Both the position numbers and the translations under genes were made by a program. This document shows, in pieces, positions 17,334-24,066 of a DNA stretch of 40,326 nucleotides. The first letter of the stretch is position 1. The number at the start of each line of letters is the position of its first letter. The stretch is from Nitrospira sp. CR1.2 (GTDB lineage: Bacteria > Nitrospirota > Nitrospiria > Nitrospirales > Nitrospiraceae): the NCBI GenBank assembly GCA_014055495.1, contig WIAG01000032.1, forward strand, positions 1 to 40,326, in the 5' to 3' direction. Below the pieces are notes generated by a model. The model saw only the letters and a list, made by a program, of their open reading frames with translations, had not been told where the DNA came from and made no database searches.

Positions 17334-18077
17334 ATGTCACGCACCGCGCTCACGACCTGCTCCCGGCTCACCTGCTCGCTTGCCCTGCTGCTGCTCTCGC
17401 TTCACTCGTTCGCCGCCGCCGCGCAACAACTCAACGCTGAAACACCTGCGCCTCAGCGCAAGGCCTGGTGGACGGAGCGGCATGATCGGACCGTTTCTCG
17501 CATCCACCAAGGCCAGGTCGACCTGTTGTTTATCGGCGATTCCATCACACAGGGGTGGGAGGAGGATGGGCGTCCGGTATGGGATCGGTACTACGCCAAC
17601 CGGCGAGCCGTGAACCTGGGATTCAATAGCGACCAGACGGAGAATGTGCTGTGGCGGCTCCAGCACGGTGAACTCGACGGAATTACCCCTAAACTGGCGA
17701 TCGTGATGATCGGAACAAACAACGCGACGATCCGGGAAGACCCTCCCGAACACACCGCCGCGGGCATCCAGGCGATACTCACCACATTGCGCACGCGCCT
17801 GCCGGAAACCAAGATTCTACTCCTGGCGATTTTCCCCCGAAGCGCATCGGCCGACGACCCGCTTCGCCGCGTGAACGACGCCGTCAATGAACGGCTGTCC
17901 ACCCTCGCCGATCAACGACGGGTCTTTTTTCTGAATCTCAACCGGCGCTTTCTCGACGACGGCGGCCGCTTGTCTACGGAGATCATGCCCGACTTGCTGC
18001 ACCCCAGCGCGTTGGGTTACCGGCTGTGGGCCGAAGGTATGGAAGCGCTCGTCAAGAAACTGCTGGAGGAATCCTGA
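17334..18077 (+). CDS. Exported SGNH/GDSL hydrolase
   Basis: A 247-residue protein with a clear signal peptide: basic start, a Leu-rich stretch, then SFAAAAQQ. The hydrolase domain shows LLFIGDSITQGW with the nucleophile Ser, FNSDQTENVLWRL, VIMIGTNN-like IVMIGTNNATI (the Asn block), and DLLHPSALGYRLW with the catalytic Asp-x2-His. These are the SGNH blocks I, III and V, closest to the acetylhydrolase-like group that removes acyl or acetyl groups from lipids and sugars. AGGAGG lies six bases before the ATG at 17334; a GTG at 17331 directly precedes it. The next gene is a second SGNH protein. Confidence 0.9.
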   Translation: MSRTALTTCSRLTCSLALLLLSLHSFAAAAQQLNAETPAPQRKAWWTERHDRTVSRIHQGQVDLLFIGDSITQGWEEDGRPVWDRYYANRRAVNLGFNSDQTENVLWRLQHGELDGITPKLAIVMIGTNNATIREDPPEHTAAGIQAILTTLRTRLPETKILLLAIFPRSASADDPLRRVNDAVNERLSTLADQRRVFFLNLNRRFLDDGGRLSTEIMPDLLHPSALGYRLWAEGMEALVKKLLEES

Positions 18078-18193
18078 CACGCCACTCTGGCGAACACGCG
18101 AATCATCGCGAGCCCGCACCGCTCGTTCCAACCACCACGTTGTGCCTCGCTCATCCCAGGCCGCCTCGCCCTGTGCAAAACATTACGCTTTGC

Positions 18194-18222
18194 TTGGCAA
18201 GTCGGAGTTCTTCCTCAATACT
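18194..18222 (+). promoter_or_regulatory. Possible promoter for the second SGNH gene
   Basis: TTGGCA at 18194-18199, a 17-base spacer, and AATACT at 18217-18222. The match is fair only. The gap of about 217 bases between the two SGNH genes leaves room for a separate promoter. Confidence 0.3.
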
Positions 18223-18294
18223 ACGCTACAGCATCACTCACACGCTCATCGACCGGCCTGACGGTCGTCCGCTCGCAACAGCCGGAGCTTCTGC

Positions 18295-19533
18295 ATGACA
18301 CCTCGTTTGATGACGCCTCTGATCAGTTTGGCGTTCGCGCTGGCCGGGTTACTTGCGCTCGAAGGACTTTCCCGCGCCCTGCTCACCGCAGAAGCCGACC
18401 TGGCGTCGACGAATCCGGACTGGTATCAGTACACGCCGGAGCTGGGATGGGAACGTCGACCACATTTCAAAGGGCTGGTCGCCGGAGAACTGCACCGACA
18501 TGAGCCGGCCCGATACCTGCGCGAATTCGACGAGCAAGGCTTCTTCGCGGTCGATTCGCCACAGATCGGTTCGACGACTCATACGCGCATCCTTGCAATC
18601 GGCGACTCCAATACCTTCGGCTGGGGCGTGCCGACCCGCAGCGCGTACCCGGAGGTCCTGGACGATCTTCGCGCGGACGCCGACGTCATCAACCTGGGCG
18701 TGAGCGGATACAGCTCCTTGCAGGGTTATGCCTCATTGGTCAAATATTTCGACAGGGTGCGTCCCGATGTGGTGATCGCTTCGTTCAGCTTCAACGATCG
18801 CCGGGTCGTGCCGTCTGATTCGGCCGCCGATAGTCACGAAAAATTCACACGGGAAGCCCAACTGCACCGCTTCGACTTCAGAGAAAAAATCTACCTGTAC
18901 CGGGGGCTGGAACGCCTCCTGATGAGATTGCATCTGCTCAGAAGCCGTGGTGACGGACACGCGACCGTCGACGCGAGGACCGCGCCAACCAGAGTCTCGC
19001 CCGAACAGTACCGAGCCAATCTCACACGTATCGCGCGATTCTGCCGCGACCGACACGTGCCGTTGATCTTTGTCGCGTTTCAGGACAATCCGGCGCACTC
19101 GGAGCATTTGCGGGCAGGACTCGCTCATCAGCGGGCAGGACGCCCGGAACAGGCCGAAGCGGAACTCCGGATTGCGGTCAATATGGAAAACTGGTTCTCG
19201 GATCTCGCCAGGAAACACCTGGCCATGCTCCTGGAACAACGAGGAGCGGCAGAGGAAGCGACGCTCACGGCGAGCCTCACGCTGCCCGCCTGGAAACTGA
19301 CTCACGGCGGAAGGCCGCTGCGGCTCGACAGCGAATACAACGACATCGTGCGGGCCGTGGCCCGCGAGTACGGAGCCACCGTCGTCGAGGCCGGGCAGGT
19401 TCTTGCTCAAGATGCCAGTCTCTACCTGGACCTCGCTCATCCGGATGAACGCGGTCACCGCATTGTCGCGACACTCCTGAATACGGCCCTCGACAGTCTG
19501 CTCCACCCGCCTCAGGTTGCAGCCCAGCCTTGA
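18295..19533 (+). CDS. Membrane-anchored SGNH hydrolase-like protein with inserted helices
   Basis: A 412-residue protein with an N-terminal hydrophobic anchor (about residues 8-32). Its SGNH domain begins at ILAIGDSNTFGWG with S105 and continues with VINLGVSGYSSLQG and VVIASFSFNDRR (the Asn block). It ends with DLAHPDERGHRIVA, which supplies D379 and H382. Between the Asn block and the end lies a helical insert of about 60 residues, RAGLAHQRAGRPEQAEAELRI and on to LEQRGAAEEATL, which looks like one or two tetratricopeptide units. The protein probably faces the periplasm and may deacylate a surface polysaccharide, but the substrate is not given by the sequence. Confidence 0.85.
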   Translation: MTPRLMTPLISLAFALAGLLALEGLSRALLTAEADLASTNPDWYQYTPELGWERRPHFKGLVAGELHRHEPARYLREFDEQGFFAVDSPQIGSTTHTRILAIGDSNTFGWGVPTRSAYPEVLDDLRADADVINLGVSGYSSLQGYASLVKYFDRVRPDVVIASFSFNDRRVVPSDSAADSHEKFTREAQLHRFDFREKIYLYRGLERLLMRLHLLRSRGDGHATVDARTAPTRVSPEQYRANLTRIARFCRDRHVPLIFVAFQDNPAHSEHLRAGLAHQRAGRPEQAEAELRIAVNMENWFSDLARKHLAMLLEQRGAAEEATLTASLTLPAWKLTHGGRPLRLDSEYNDIVRAVAREYGATVVEAGQVLAQDASLYLDLAHPDERGHRIVATLLNTALDSLLHPPQVAAQP

Positions 19534-19649
19534 ATCAATGACACGGGTTCATGAACGCGCCGCCCGACCGTCGATGAGAAACCACTCTCGTTGAGGATAG
19601 CGCTGCACAAACGGCGGAAACATGCCGTTGCGTCAAAGAGGCGAGGGGG

Positions 19650-19763
19650 CTACGGTTTCTTCTTTTTCTTGTCGGAGGGATTGTCGGAAAAGAGCAGCCA
19701 GGCCAGCACGACGAACCCAATCGCAACGCCCGTGACCGCCAGCCATGTACCGAGTTTGTCCAT
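19650..19763 (-). CDS. 37-residue single-span membrane peptide
   Basis: A short gene that overlaps the YbgC stop: the TGA of YbgC (19765-19763) shares a base with the ATG (19763-19761), and GAGGAG lies three bases before the ATG. The product begins MDKLGTWLAVTGVAIGF, continues with a hydrophobic VVLAWLLF stretch, and ends DNPSDKKKKKP. That is one transmembrane helix of about 20 residues with a very basic tail, expected to stay in the cytosol. Translation is probably coupled to YbgC. I do not recognise a family. Coding status rests on the coupling, the ribosome site and the clean membrane pattern; such small proteins are often missed. Confidence 0.6.
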   Translation of the reverse strand: MDKLGTWLAVTGVAIGFVVLAWLLFSDNPSDKKKKKP

Positions 19764-20164
19764 CAGCTCCTCGTGTGTGGAGGTCCTTGTAGCGCAGCCA
19801 GGGTGAGTTTGTCGAGCCGCTTTACTTTCAGCTGATCATCTACCGTCACCAGCTTGGCCGCCCCCTCCACCACAATACGCCCGCTCTCCCGCTCCCGCAA
19901 TACATGCGCAAAGGTAAACGACGCCTGACCCGAATCCACCAACGTCGTGTTGATCACCAACGTGTCCCCGTACCGACCAGGCGATCGATAGTCTGCTTCC
20001 GCATGCACTACCACAAACTGCGTCCCCTGCTCGCGCAGGCCTGCGACCGATACTCCCCGTTCTTCGAGATACTGCGTCCTGGCCCGCTCGAAATATTTCA
20101 GATAGTTCGCGTAGTAGACCACCCCGCCGCAATCGGTGTCCTCGTAGTAGATGCGAATCTCCAT
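19763..20164 (-). CDS. YbgC/FadM family acyl-CoA thioesterase
   Basis: A 133-residue hot-dog-fold protein starting MEIRIYYEDTDCGGVVYYANYLKYFERART, the family signature, whose second Asp in EDTD is the catalytic residue. FVVVHAEADYRSPGRYGDTL and a following strand-rich part complete the fold. Such enzymes hydrolyse acyl-CoA thioesters; the E. coli YbgC gene sits with tol-pal, but no tol-pal genes are present here. The start codon directly follows the left arm of the repeat element, so the promoter may lie in or beyond the repeat. Its stop overlaps the start of the 37-residue membrane peptide. Confidence 0.9.
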   Translation of the reverse strand: MEIRIYYEDTDCGGVVYYANYLKYFERARTQYLEERGVSVAGLREQGTQFVVVHAEADYRSPGRYGDTLVINTTLVDSGQASFTFAHVLRERESGRIVVEGAAKLVTVDDQLKVKRLDKLTLAALQGPPHTRS

Positions 20165-20592
20165 CGTCGTTCGTATCTCGTGAAGCGTATCTCGTCAGAG
20201 CCGCTTGATGAGATTTCTGAGCATCTTAGACTCATGGTCGAGTCGCTCCAGAAGCTCGTCTCGCTGGGCCATCGCAATGAATGCGAGCTCGTGAGCGATT
20301 TCAATGTGAGTTTCCAATTCAGCACAGGACCCAAGCGCGACATAGAGACATTGTCGGTATTCCGCATTGTGCGTCCGATTAAATCCCTCCGCGACATTTG
20401 CGGGAATCGATACCGCCGCACGACGCATTTGGGACACCAATCCGTAGATTTCTTCTTTGGGTAACTCCTTGGTCACTCGATAGACATCGACCACGATACT
20501 CTTCCCGAGTTTCCATATTTCAAGAGCCCGAAAGTTTCGTATCTTTTCCATCCAGACGCTCGGGCCCAACGAGATACGCTTCACGTACGACG
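20165..20592. mobile_element. Candidate element: inverted repeats around a four-helix-bundle gene
   Basis: A perfect 17-bp inverted repeat, CGTGAAGCGTATCTCGT at 20179-20195 and its complement at 20569-20585, lies within longer related arms (20165-20195 and 20569-20592). Between them sits one gene of the four-helix-bundle (S23/IVP) family and the 12-base box CCAGACGCTCGG (20552-20563). The same arms and box occur without the gene at 8112-8200. There is no transposase and no recognisable target duplication, so mobility is inferred from the filled and empty versions only. Confidence 0.5.
20195..20551 (-). CDS. Four-helix-bundle protein (23S rRNA intervening-sequence type)
   Basis: A 118-residue protein from the ATG at 20551. 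The family signature is plain: MEKIRNFRALEIWKLGK at the start, then QMRRAAVSIPANVAEGF and EYRQCLYVALGSCAELETHIEIA. The family was first seen as open frames in intervening sequences of 23S rRNA genes and is related in fold to the Avd protein of diversity-generating retroelements. Its biochemical role is not known. An upstream in-frame GTG at 20584 would add 11 residues read from the repeat arm, which I reject. The stop codon falls at the edge of the left arm, so the gene fills the element completely. No rRNA sequence surrounds it. Confidence 0.88.
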   Translation of the reverse strand: MEKIRNFRALEIWKLGKSIVVDVYRVTKELPKEEIYGLVSQMRRAAVSIPANVAEGFNRTHNAEYRQCLYVALGSCAELETHIEIAHELAFIAMAQRDELLERLDHESKMLRNLIKRL

Positions 20593-20597
20593 GGCGG

Positions 20598-21854
20598 TTA
20601 GAGACTCAGCGTCGGAAACTTCGGCAGGGACGACTCGCTCACGCCCGTGAGCTTCATTACGACCTCGGACAATTGTTGCACCCGCTCGCCTTTGATCGCC
20701 TCGAACCCGTGGCCCAACACCGCATGATTGGCAGCGTCGAACAGGGGTTTCATTCGCGGCCAGTCGCGGAGAAACGCCTGCCCAATCTGATCGCCGAGAC
20801 CGGCCAACACCCTGAACTGGCTCTGCAGCGGCAGCTTGTACTTGCCGTCTACATCGTCGAGACAGCATGCGCGGCAGGTGTCGCGCATGGCATCGGGCAA
20901 TTGCTCCGGCTGCACATCCCAGGTCTTGATCTTGTGCTGTTTGAAGAGTTGTCGCTGCGCACAGGCCTCCAACGCGCGCACCAGCGCCACCATGGCACGC
21001 TCATGATCATGGTCCACATGCGCGCGGCGATGGGCATGGGCGAGGAGGTCGAGCACGACGCCCTCCTTGACGTCGGCAGGGTCGAGCACCAGCTTTTCTA
21101 AAAATCCGCTGTTGGCCTTGATCAAAGGCAGCAGCCCCTTGAGCCCCGGCGGGCCTCCCCAGAGCGAGGCCATGTCCAGCGCCTTCAGCGAGGTCTTCAA
21201 CTTCTCCCAGGCCTGGCGATAGTGGAACTGTTCCCAGAGCCCATAACCCAGCGCCAGTTCCCCCAAGGCTCGATACAGGGGTTTCTGGCCCCCGCTCACC
21301 CGAGCCTCCAGCGTATGAAACAGGGTCGCGGCCGCCCTGAATGAGCCCTGATTGAACGCGTCACTGGCTTCCCGGCGAACCACCACTGCCGCTTCATCCC
21401 AGGGATTGCCTTGCAGCCATTGTTTCGCGAGGCCCTCGATGACGATCGCGTCCCCTTCGTCTCGCCCGTTTGCGTCGACCAGGCTAATCACACGCGAGGT
21501 CCAGGTTTGGCTCGCCGTCGCCAACGCGGCGGCCATGGCCGGCGTCGCGCCGGTCAAATCGACCACCACCTCCCCAACCTGCACCGCCCAGGTGCGAAAC
21601 AGATCGTGAATCGTGCGAGACAAGGCTTGATGGCAAGCGATGACATCGGCCGGATCCGGCGTGACGACCCAATCCCAGCGCTTCGGCATCTGCTGCACCA
21701 ACGGTTGTACGGCTGATTCGACCTGCGCCTTCGCCGTTTCCGGCACGAAAAAACACAACAACTCCGGCTGCAAACGATTGATGACGTAGGCAGCAAGCGC
21801 CGGCGCGTCGGTGAAGGCGAGAATCAGGGCTTTGACGGGAGTATCGGGCGGCAT
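20598..21854 (-). CDS. CARF-domain protein of the Cas02710 (TIGR02710) family
   Basis: About 418 residues from an ATG at 21854. An in-frame ATG at 21911 would add 19, but a promoter lies between the two. The first 160 residues have the Rossmann-like CARF fold: ALILAF, then VVVDLTGATPAMAAAL (99-107 in part), a ring-nucleotide-binding motif usually seen as DxTGGTxxM, and VISLVDA. The second half is helical: VLDLLAHAHRRAHVDHDHERAMVALVRALEACAQ, a variant of the usual NAxRRAxxxRYDDAVARLYRALE segment. Near the end, ANHAVLGHGF stands where relatives have RN-x-SILAHGF, so H382 stays but the Arg of the HEPN RNase motif reads Ala. No CRISPR array or cas gene is in the window. Confidence 0.72.
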   Translation of the reverse strand: MPPDTPVKALILAFTDAPALAAYVINRLQPELLCFFVPETAKAQVESAVQPLVQQMPKRWDWVVTPDPADVIACHQALSRTIHDLFRTWAVQVGEVVVDLTGATPAMAAALATASQTWTSRVISLVDANGRDEGDAIVIEGLAKQWLQGNPWDEAAVVVRREASDAFNQGSFRAAATLFHTLEARVSGGQKPLYRALGELALGYGLWEQFHYRQAWEKLKTSLKALDMASLWGGPPGLKGLLPLIKANSGFLEKLVLDPADVKEGVVLDLLAHAHRRAHVDHDHERAMVALVRALEACAQRQLFKQHKIKTWDVQPEQLPDAMRDTCRACCLDDVDGKYKLPLQSQFRVLAGLGDQIGQAFLRDWPRMKPLFDAANHAVLGHGFEAIKGERVQQLSEVVMKLTGVSESSLPKFPTLSL

Positions 21855-21863
21855 AATCGGCGG

Positions 21864-21892
21864 ACTATACCATTGCAGTCCGGCCGCTTCAA
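21864..21892 (-). promoter_or_regulatory. Predicted promoter of the CARF gene (leaderless)
   Basis: On the minus strand, TTGAAG (21892-21887), a 17-base spacer and TATAGT (21869-21864). The ATG at 21854 begins 9 bases after the minus-10 box, so transcription would start at or just before the start codon. No ribosome site is present. Confidence 0.5.
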
Positions 21893-21916
21893 CGAACGAG
21901 GGTTTGCGCACAATTC

Positions 21917-21945
21917 TTGACGGTCACAGGAAAGGCGCATAGACT
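21917..21945 (+). promoter_or_regulatory. Predicted promoter of the nfeD-SPFH operon
   Basis: TTGACG at 21917-21922, a 17-base spacer and TAGACT at 21940-21945. It would give a leader of about 45 bases that includes the GAGGAGG ribosome site before the ATG at 21998. Confidence 0.5.
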
Positions 21946-21997
21946 TTCGCCAGCATTCCTGTGCCATGCGACCGCGTGTGACGTCTGAGGAGGTGTG

Positions 21998-22435
21998 ATG
22001 ACCTGGTGGCTCTGGGCCTTTCTGGGACTGTTTCTGCTCGGCACCGAAGTCGTCACGCCCGGCGGATTCTACATGTTGTTCTTCGGCATCGGGGCACTCG
22101 TCGTCGGGGCCCTGGTGGGATTGGATGTCATCCATAGTGAATGGATGTCGTGGCTGCTGTTCTCCGTGTTCTCGGTCGGCTCGCTGGTCCTCCTCCGCCA
22201 ACCACTCCGCCGTCTCATGACAACCGATCGGGGCGACGTGTCGCCGGTCGATACGATGGGCGGGGAAACCGCCGTCGTGCTCGACGATATTCCACCCGAC
22301 GGCCGTGGCAAGGCGGAATGCCGCGGCAGCACCTGGAATGCGCACAACGCCGGCAACAAGCCGCTCAGCAAAGGACAACGCACCCGTGTCCAACGGGTCG
22401 AGGGGATTACCCTGTGGATCACACCTGAATCATGA
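21998..22435 (+). CDS. NfeD family membrane protein
   Basis: A 145-residue protein: two or three hydrophobic helices in the first 65 residues (MTWWLWAFLGLFLLGTEV, then FYMLFFGIGALVVGALVG and WLLFSVFSVGSLVLL), then a soluble OB-fold-like part containing MGGETAVVLDDI and ending with RVQRVEGITLWITPE. This is the short form of NfeD, without the protease half. The family nearly always sits next to an SPFH-domain (stomatin-like) gene, as here, and the two act together in the membrane. GAGGAGG lies four bases before the ATG at 21998; a GTG at 21995 is directly before it. Confidence 0.9.
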   Translation: MTWWLWAFLGLFLLGTEVVTPGGFYMLFFGIGALVVGALVGLDVIHSEWMSWLLFSVFSVGSLVLLRQPLRRLMTTDRGDVSPVDTMGGETAVVLDDIPPDGRGKAECRGSTWNAHNAGNKPLSKGQRTRVQRVEGITLWITPES

Positions 22436-22462
22436 GGTCGCACCATTATGGAGGATAGCGGC

Positions 22463-23401
22463 ATGCCCGGCGGACTCTGGGTCGTCATATTTCTTGCGGG
22501 ACTCGTCCTGCTCGTCATCTCCAAAACCGCGCGGGTCGTGCCGCAGCAGAGCGCCTATGTCGTCGAGCGCCTGGGCCGGTATTCCCGCACGCTCGGCGCG
22601 GGGTTTCACATCCTCTGGCCGTTCATCGACAGCGTGCAGTACAAACATTCCCTCAAGGAAACGGCCATCGATATTCCCGAACAGATCTGCATTACGCGGG
22701 ACAACGTGCAAGTCGGCGTCGACGGGATTCTCTATTCGAAAGTGCTCGACCCGCAACGCGCCTCCTACGGGATCAGCGACTACCGCTTCGCCATCACGCA
22801 ACTGGCGCAGACCGCGCTCCGCAGCGAAATCGGCAAGATCGAGCTCGACCGCACGTTCGAAGAACGGACCAACATTAACAGCCAGGTCGTCAATGAACTG
22901 GACAAAGCGACCGAGCCCTGGGGCGTGAAGGTCCTGCGGTACGAGATCAAGAACATCACGCCGCCTAAAGACGTGCTCGCCGCGATGGAAAAGCAGATGC
23001 GCGCCGAGCGGGAGAAGCGAGCGGTGATTCTGACCTCCGAAGGTGAGCGCGATGCCGCCATCAACCAAGCGGAAGGGGAGAAACAGCAGGTCATCAAGGC
23101 CTCCGAGGCCAAGAAGCAGCAGCAGATCAACGAAGCCGAAGGGGCGGCGGCGGCCATCACGGCCATCGCCGGCGCCACGGCCGACGGACTGCGCAAAGTT
23201 GCCGAGGCCACACAAATCCCCGGCGGCTACGAAGCAGTCCAGCTGCGTGTCGCCGAACAGTACATCACCAAGTTCGGGGAATTGGCGAAAGCCAGCAACA
23301 CACTCGTGCTGCCGGCCAACGTCTCGGACGTCGGCTCGATGCTGACGCTGGCGATGAACATGATCACCAAACGCTCCTCCCCCGCATCCCCCGCGAAGTG
23401 A
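22463..23401 (+). CDS. SPFH/Band 7 protein (stomatin, paraslipin type)
   Basis: A 312-residue membrane-anchored protein. One N-terminal helix (LWVVIFLAGLVLLVIS) is followed by the SPFH domain: VVPQQSAYVVERLGRYSRTL, GFHILWPFID, VGVDGILYSKVLDP, then LRSEIGKIELDRTFEERTNIN. A long Ala/Glu/Lys-rich coiled coil (about 190-260) ends in a short hydrophobic tail. These proteins form ring-like membrane assemblies and often control a partner protease or membrane order. GGAGG lies eight bases before the ATG at 22463; an ATG at 22448 in the same frame would add five residues. It follows the nfeD gene by about 27 bases and is in the same operon. Confidence 0.93.
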   Translation: MPGGLWVVIFLAGLVLLVISKTARVVPQQSAYVVERLGRYSRTLGAGFHILWPFIDSVQYKHSLKETAIDIPEQICITRDNVQVGVDGILYSKVLDPQRASYGISDYRFAITQLAQTALRSEIGKIELDRTFEERTNINSQVVNELDKATEPWGVKVLRYEIKNITPPKDVLAAMEKQMRAEREKRAVILTSEGERDAAINQAEGEKQQVIKASEAKKQQQINEAEGAAAAITAIAGATADGLRKVAEATQIPGGYEAVQLRVAEQYITKFGELAKASNTLVLPANVSDVGSMLTLAMNMITKRSSPASPAK

Positions 23402-23419
23402 GGCTGGACGCCGGGTCGT

Positions 23420-23448
23420 TTGACAGTGACCGGGGGCTTCCCTACAAT
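23420..23448 (+). promoter_or_regulatory. Predicted promoter of gmhA (leaderless)
   Basis: TTGACA (exact consensus) at 23420-23425, a 17-base spacer and TACAAT at 23443-23448. Only 8 bases separate the minus-10 box from the gmhA ATG at 23457, so the mRNA should start at or next to the start codon. This is the strongest promoter match in the window. Confidence 0.7.
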
Positions 23449-23456
23449 TCCGCACG

Positions 23457-24035
23457 ATGAAAGACTTCGTCATCAAGGCGTTCGACGAGAGCGCGGAGGT
23501 CAAGCGACGCTTTGCGCGAGACCATGCCGACACGATCGTGCAGGTCGCGCAGCTCATCGGCCATGCCTTCCGTGCCGGTCGAAAAGTGTTGCTGTTCGGT
23601 AACGGCGGCAGCGCGACCGATGCGGCCCATATCGCCGCCGAATTCGTCGGCCGGTATAAGCGCGAGCGCGCCCCCTTTCCCGCCATCGCCCTGGCCACAG
23701 ATATCGCGGCCATCACCTGCATCGCCAACGACTACGGGTTCGAAGAACTCTTCGCCCGCCAGGTGCGCGCCCATGGCCAACAGGGAGACGTCGCCATCGC
23801 GATCAGCACCAGCGGCAACTCCCCCAATGTACTCAAAGGTGTCGAAGCGGCCAAAGCGCTGGGATTGACAACCATCGCCTGGACCGGCGGCGCCGGCGGA
23901 AAACTGGCCGGGATGGTTGAGTATGCCTTCGTCGTTCCCTCGACACTGACCGCCCGCATTCAGGAAAGCCACATCACGCTGGGCCATGTGCTCTGCGAAC
24001 TTATTGAGGATCACGTTCTTGCCAACCCGGCGTAA
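23457..24035 (+). CDS. gmhA: Sedoheptulose-7-phosphate isomerase
   Basis: A 192-residue SIS-fold enzyme that makes D-glycero-D-manno-heptose 7-phosphate, the first step of heptose synthesis for lipopolysaccharide. LLFGNGGSATDAAHIAAEF (46-63) contains the phosphate loop and the acidic residue E62. AISTSGNSPNVLKG (115-128) is the second phosphate-binding loop, and RIQESHITLGHVLCELIE carries H177, which aligns with the E. coli catalytic His. The related DnaA-binding protein DiaA has a similar fold, but the paired acid and His favour GmhA. No ribosome site precedes the ATG; transcription likely begins at it. The later pathway enzyme rfaE2 is at 27244. Confidence 0.92.
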   Translation: MKDFVIKAFDESAEVKRRFARDHADTIVQVAQLIGHAFRAGRKVLLFGNGGSATDAAHIAAEFVGRYKRERAPFPAIALATDIAAITCIANDYGFEELFARQVRAHGQQGDVAIAISTSGNSPNVLKGVEAAKALGLTTIAWTGGAGGKLAGMVEYAFVVPSTLTARIQESHITLGHVLCELIEDHVLANPA

Positions 24036-24066
24036 GCGACCCGCGACAGCACCATCCGCCCCTGCG

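Noticed and set aside
20552-20584. GTG start at 20584 for the four-helix-bundle gene
   Set aside because: The added residues would be read from the repeat arm, and the family's usual start matches the ATG at 20551.
22430-23728. Minus-strand frame of 432 codons
   Set aside because: It is antisense to the SPFH and gmhA genes, both with intact family motifs. It has no domain of its own.
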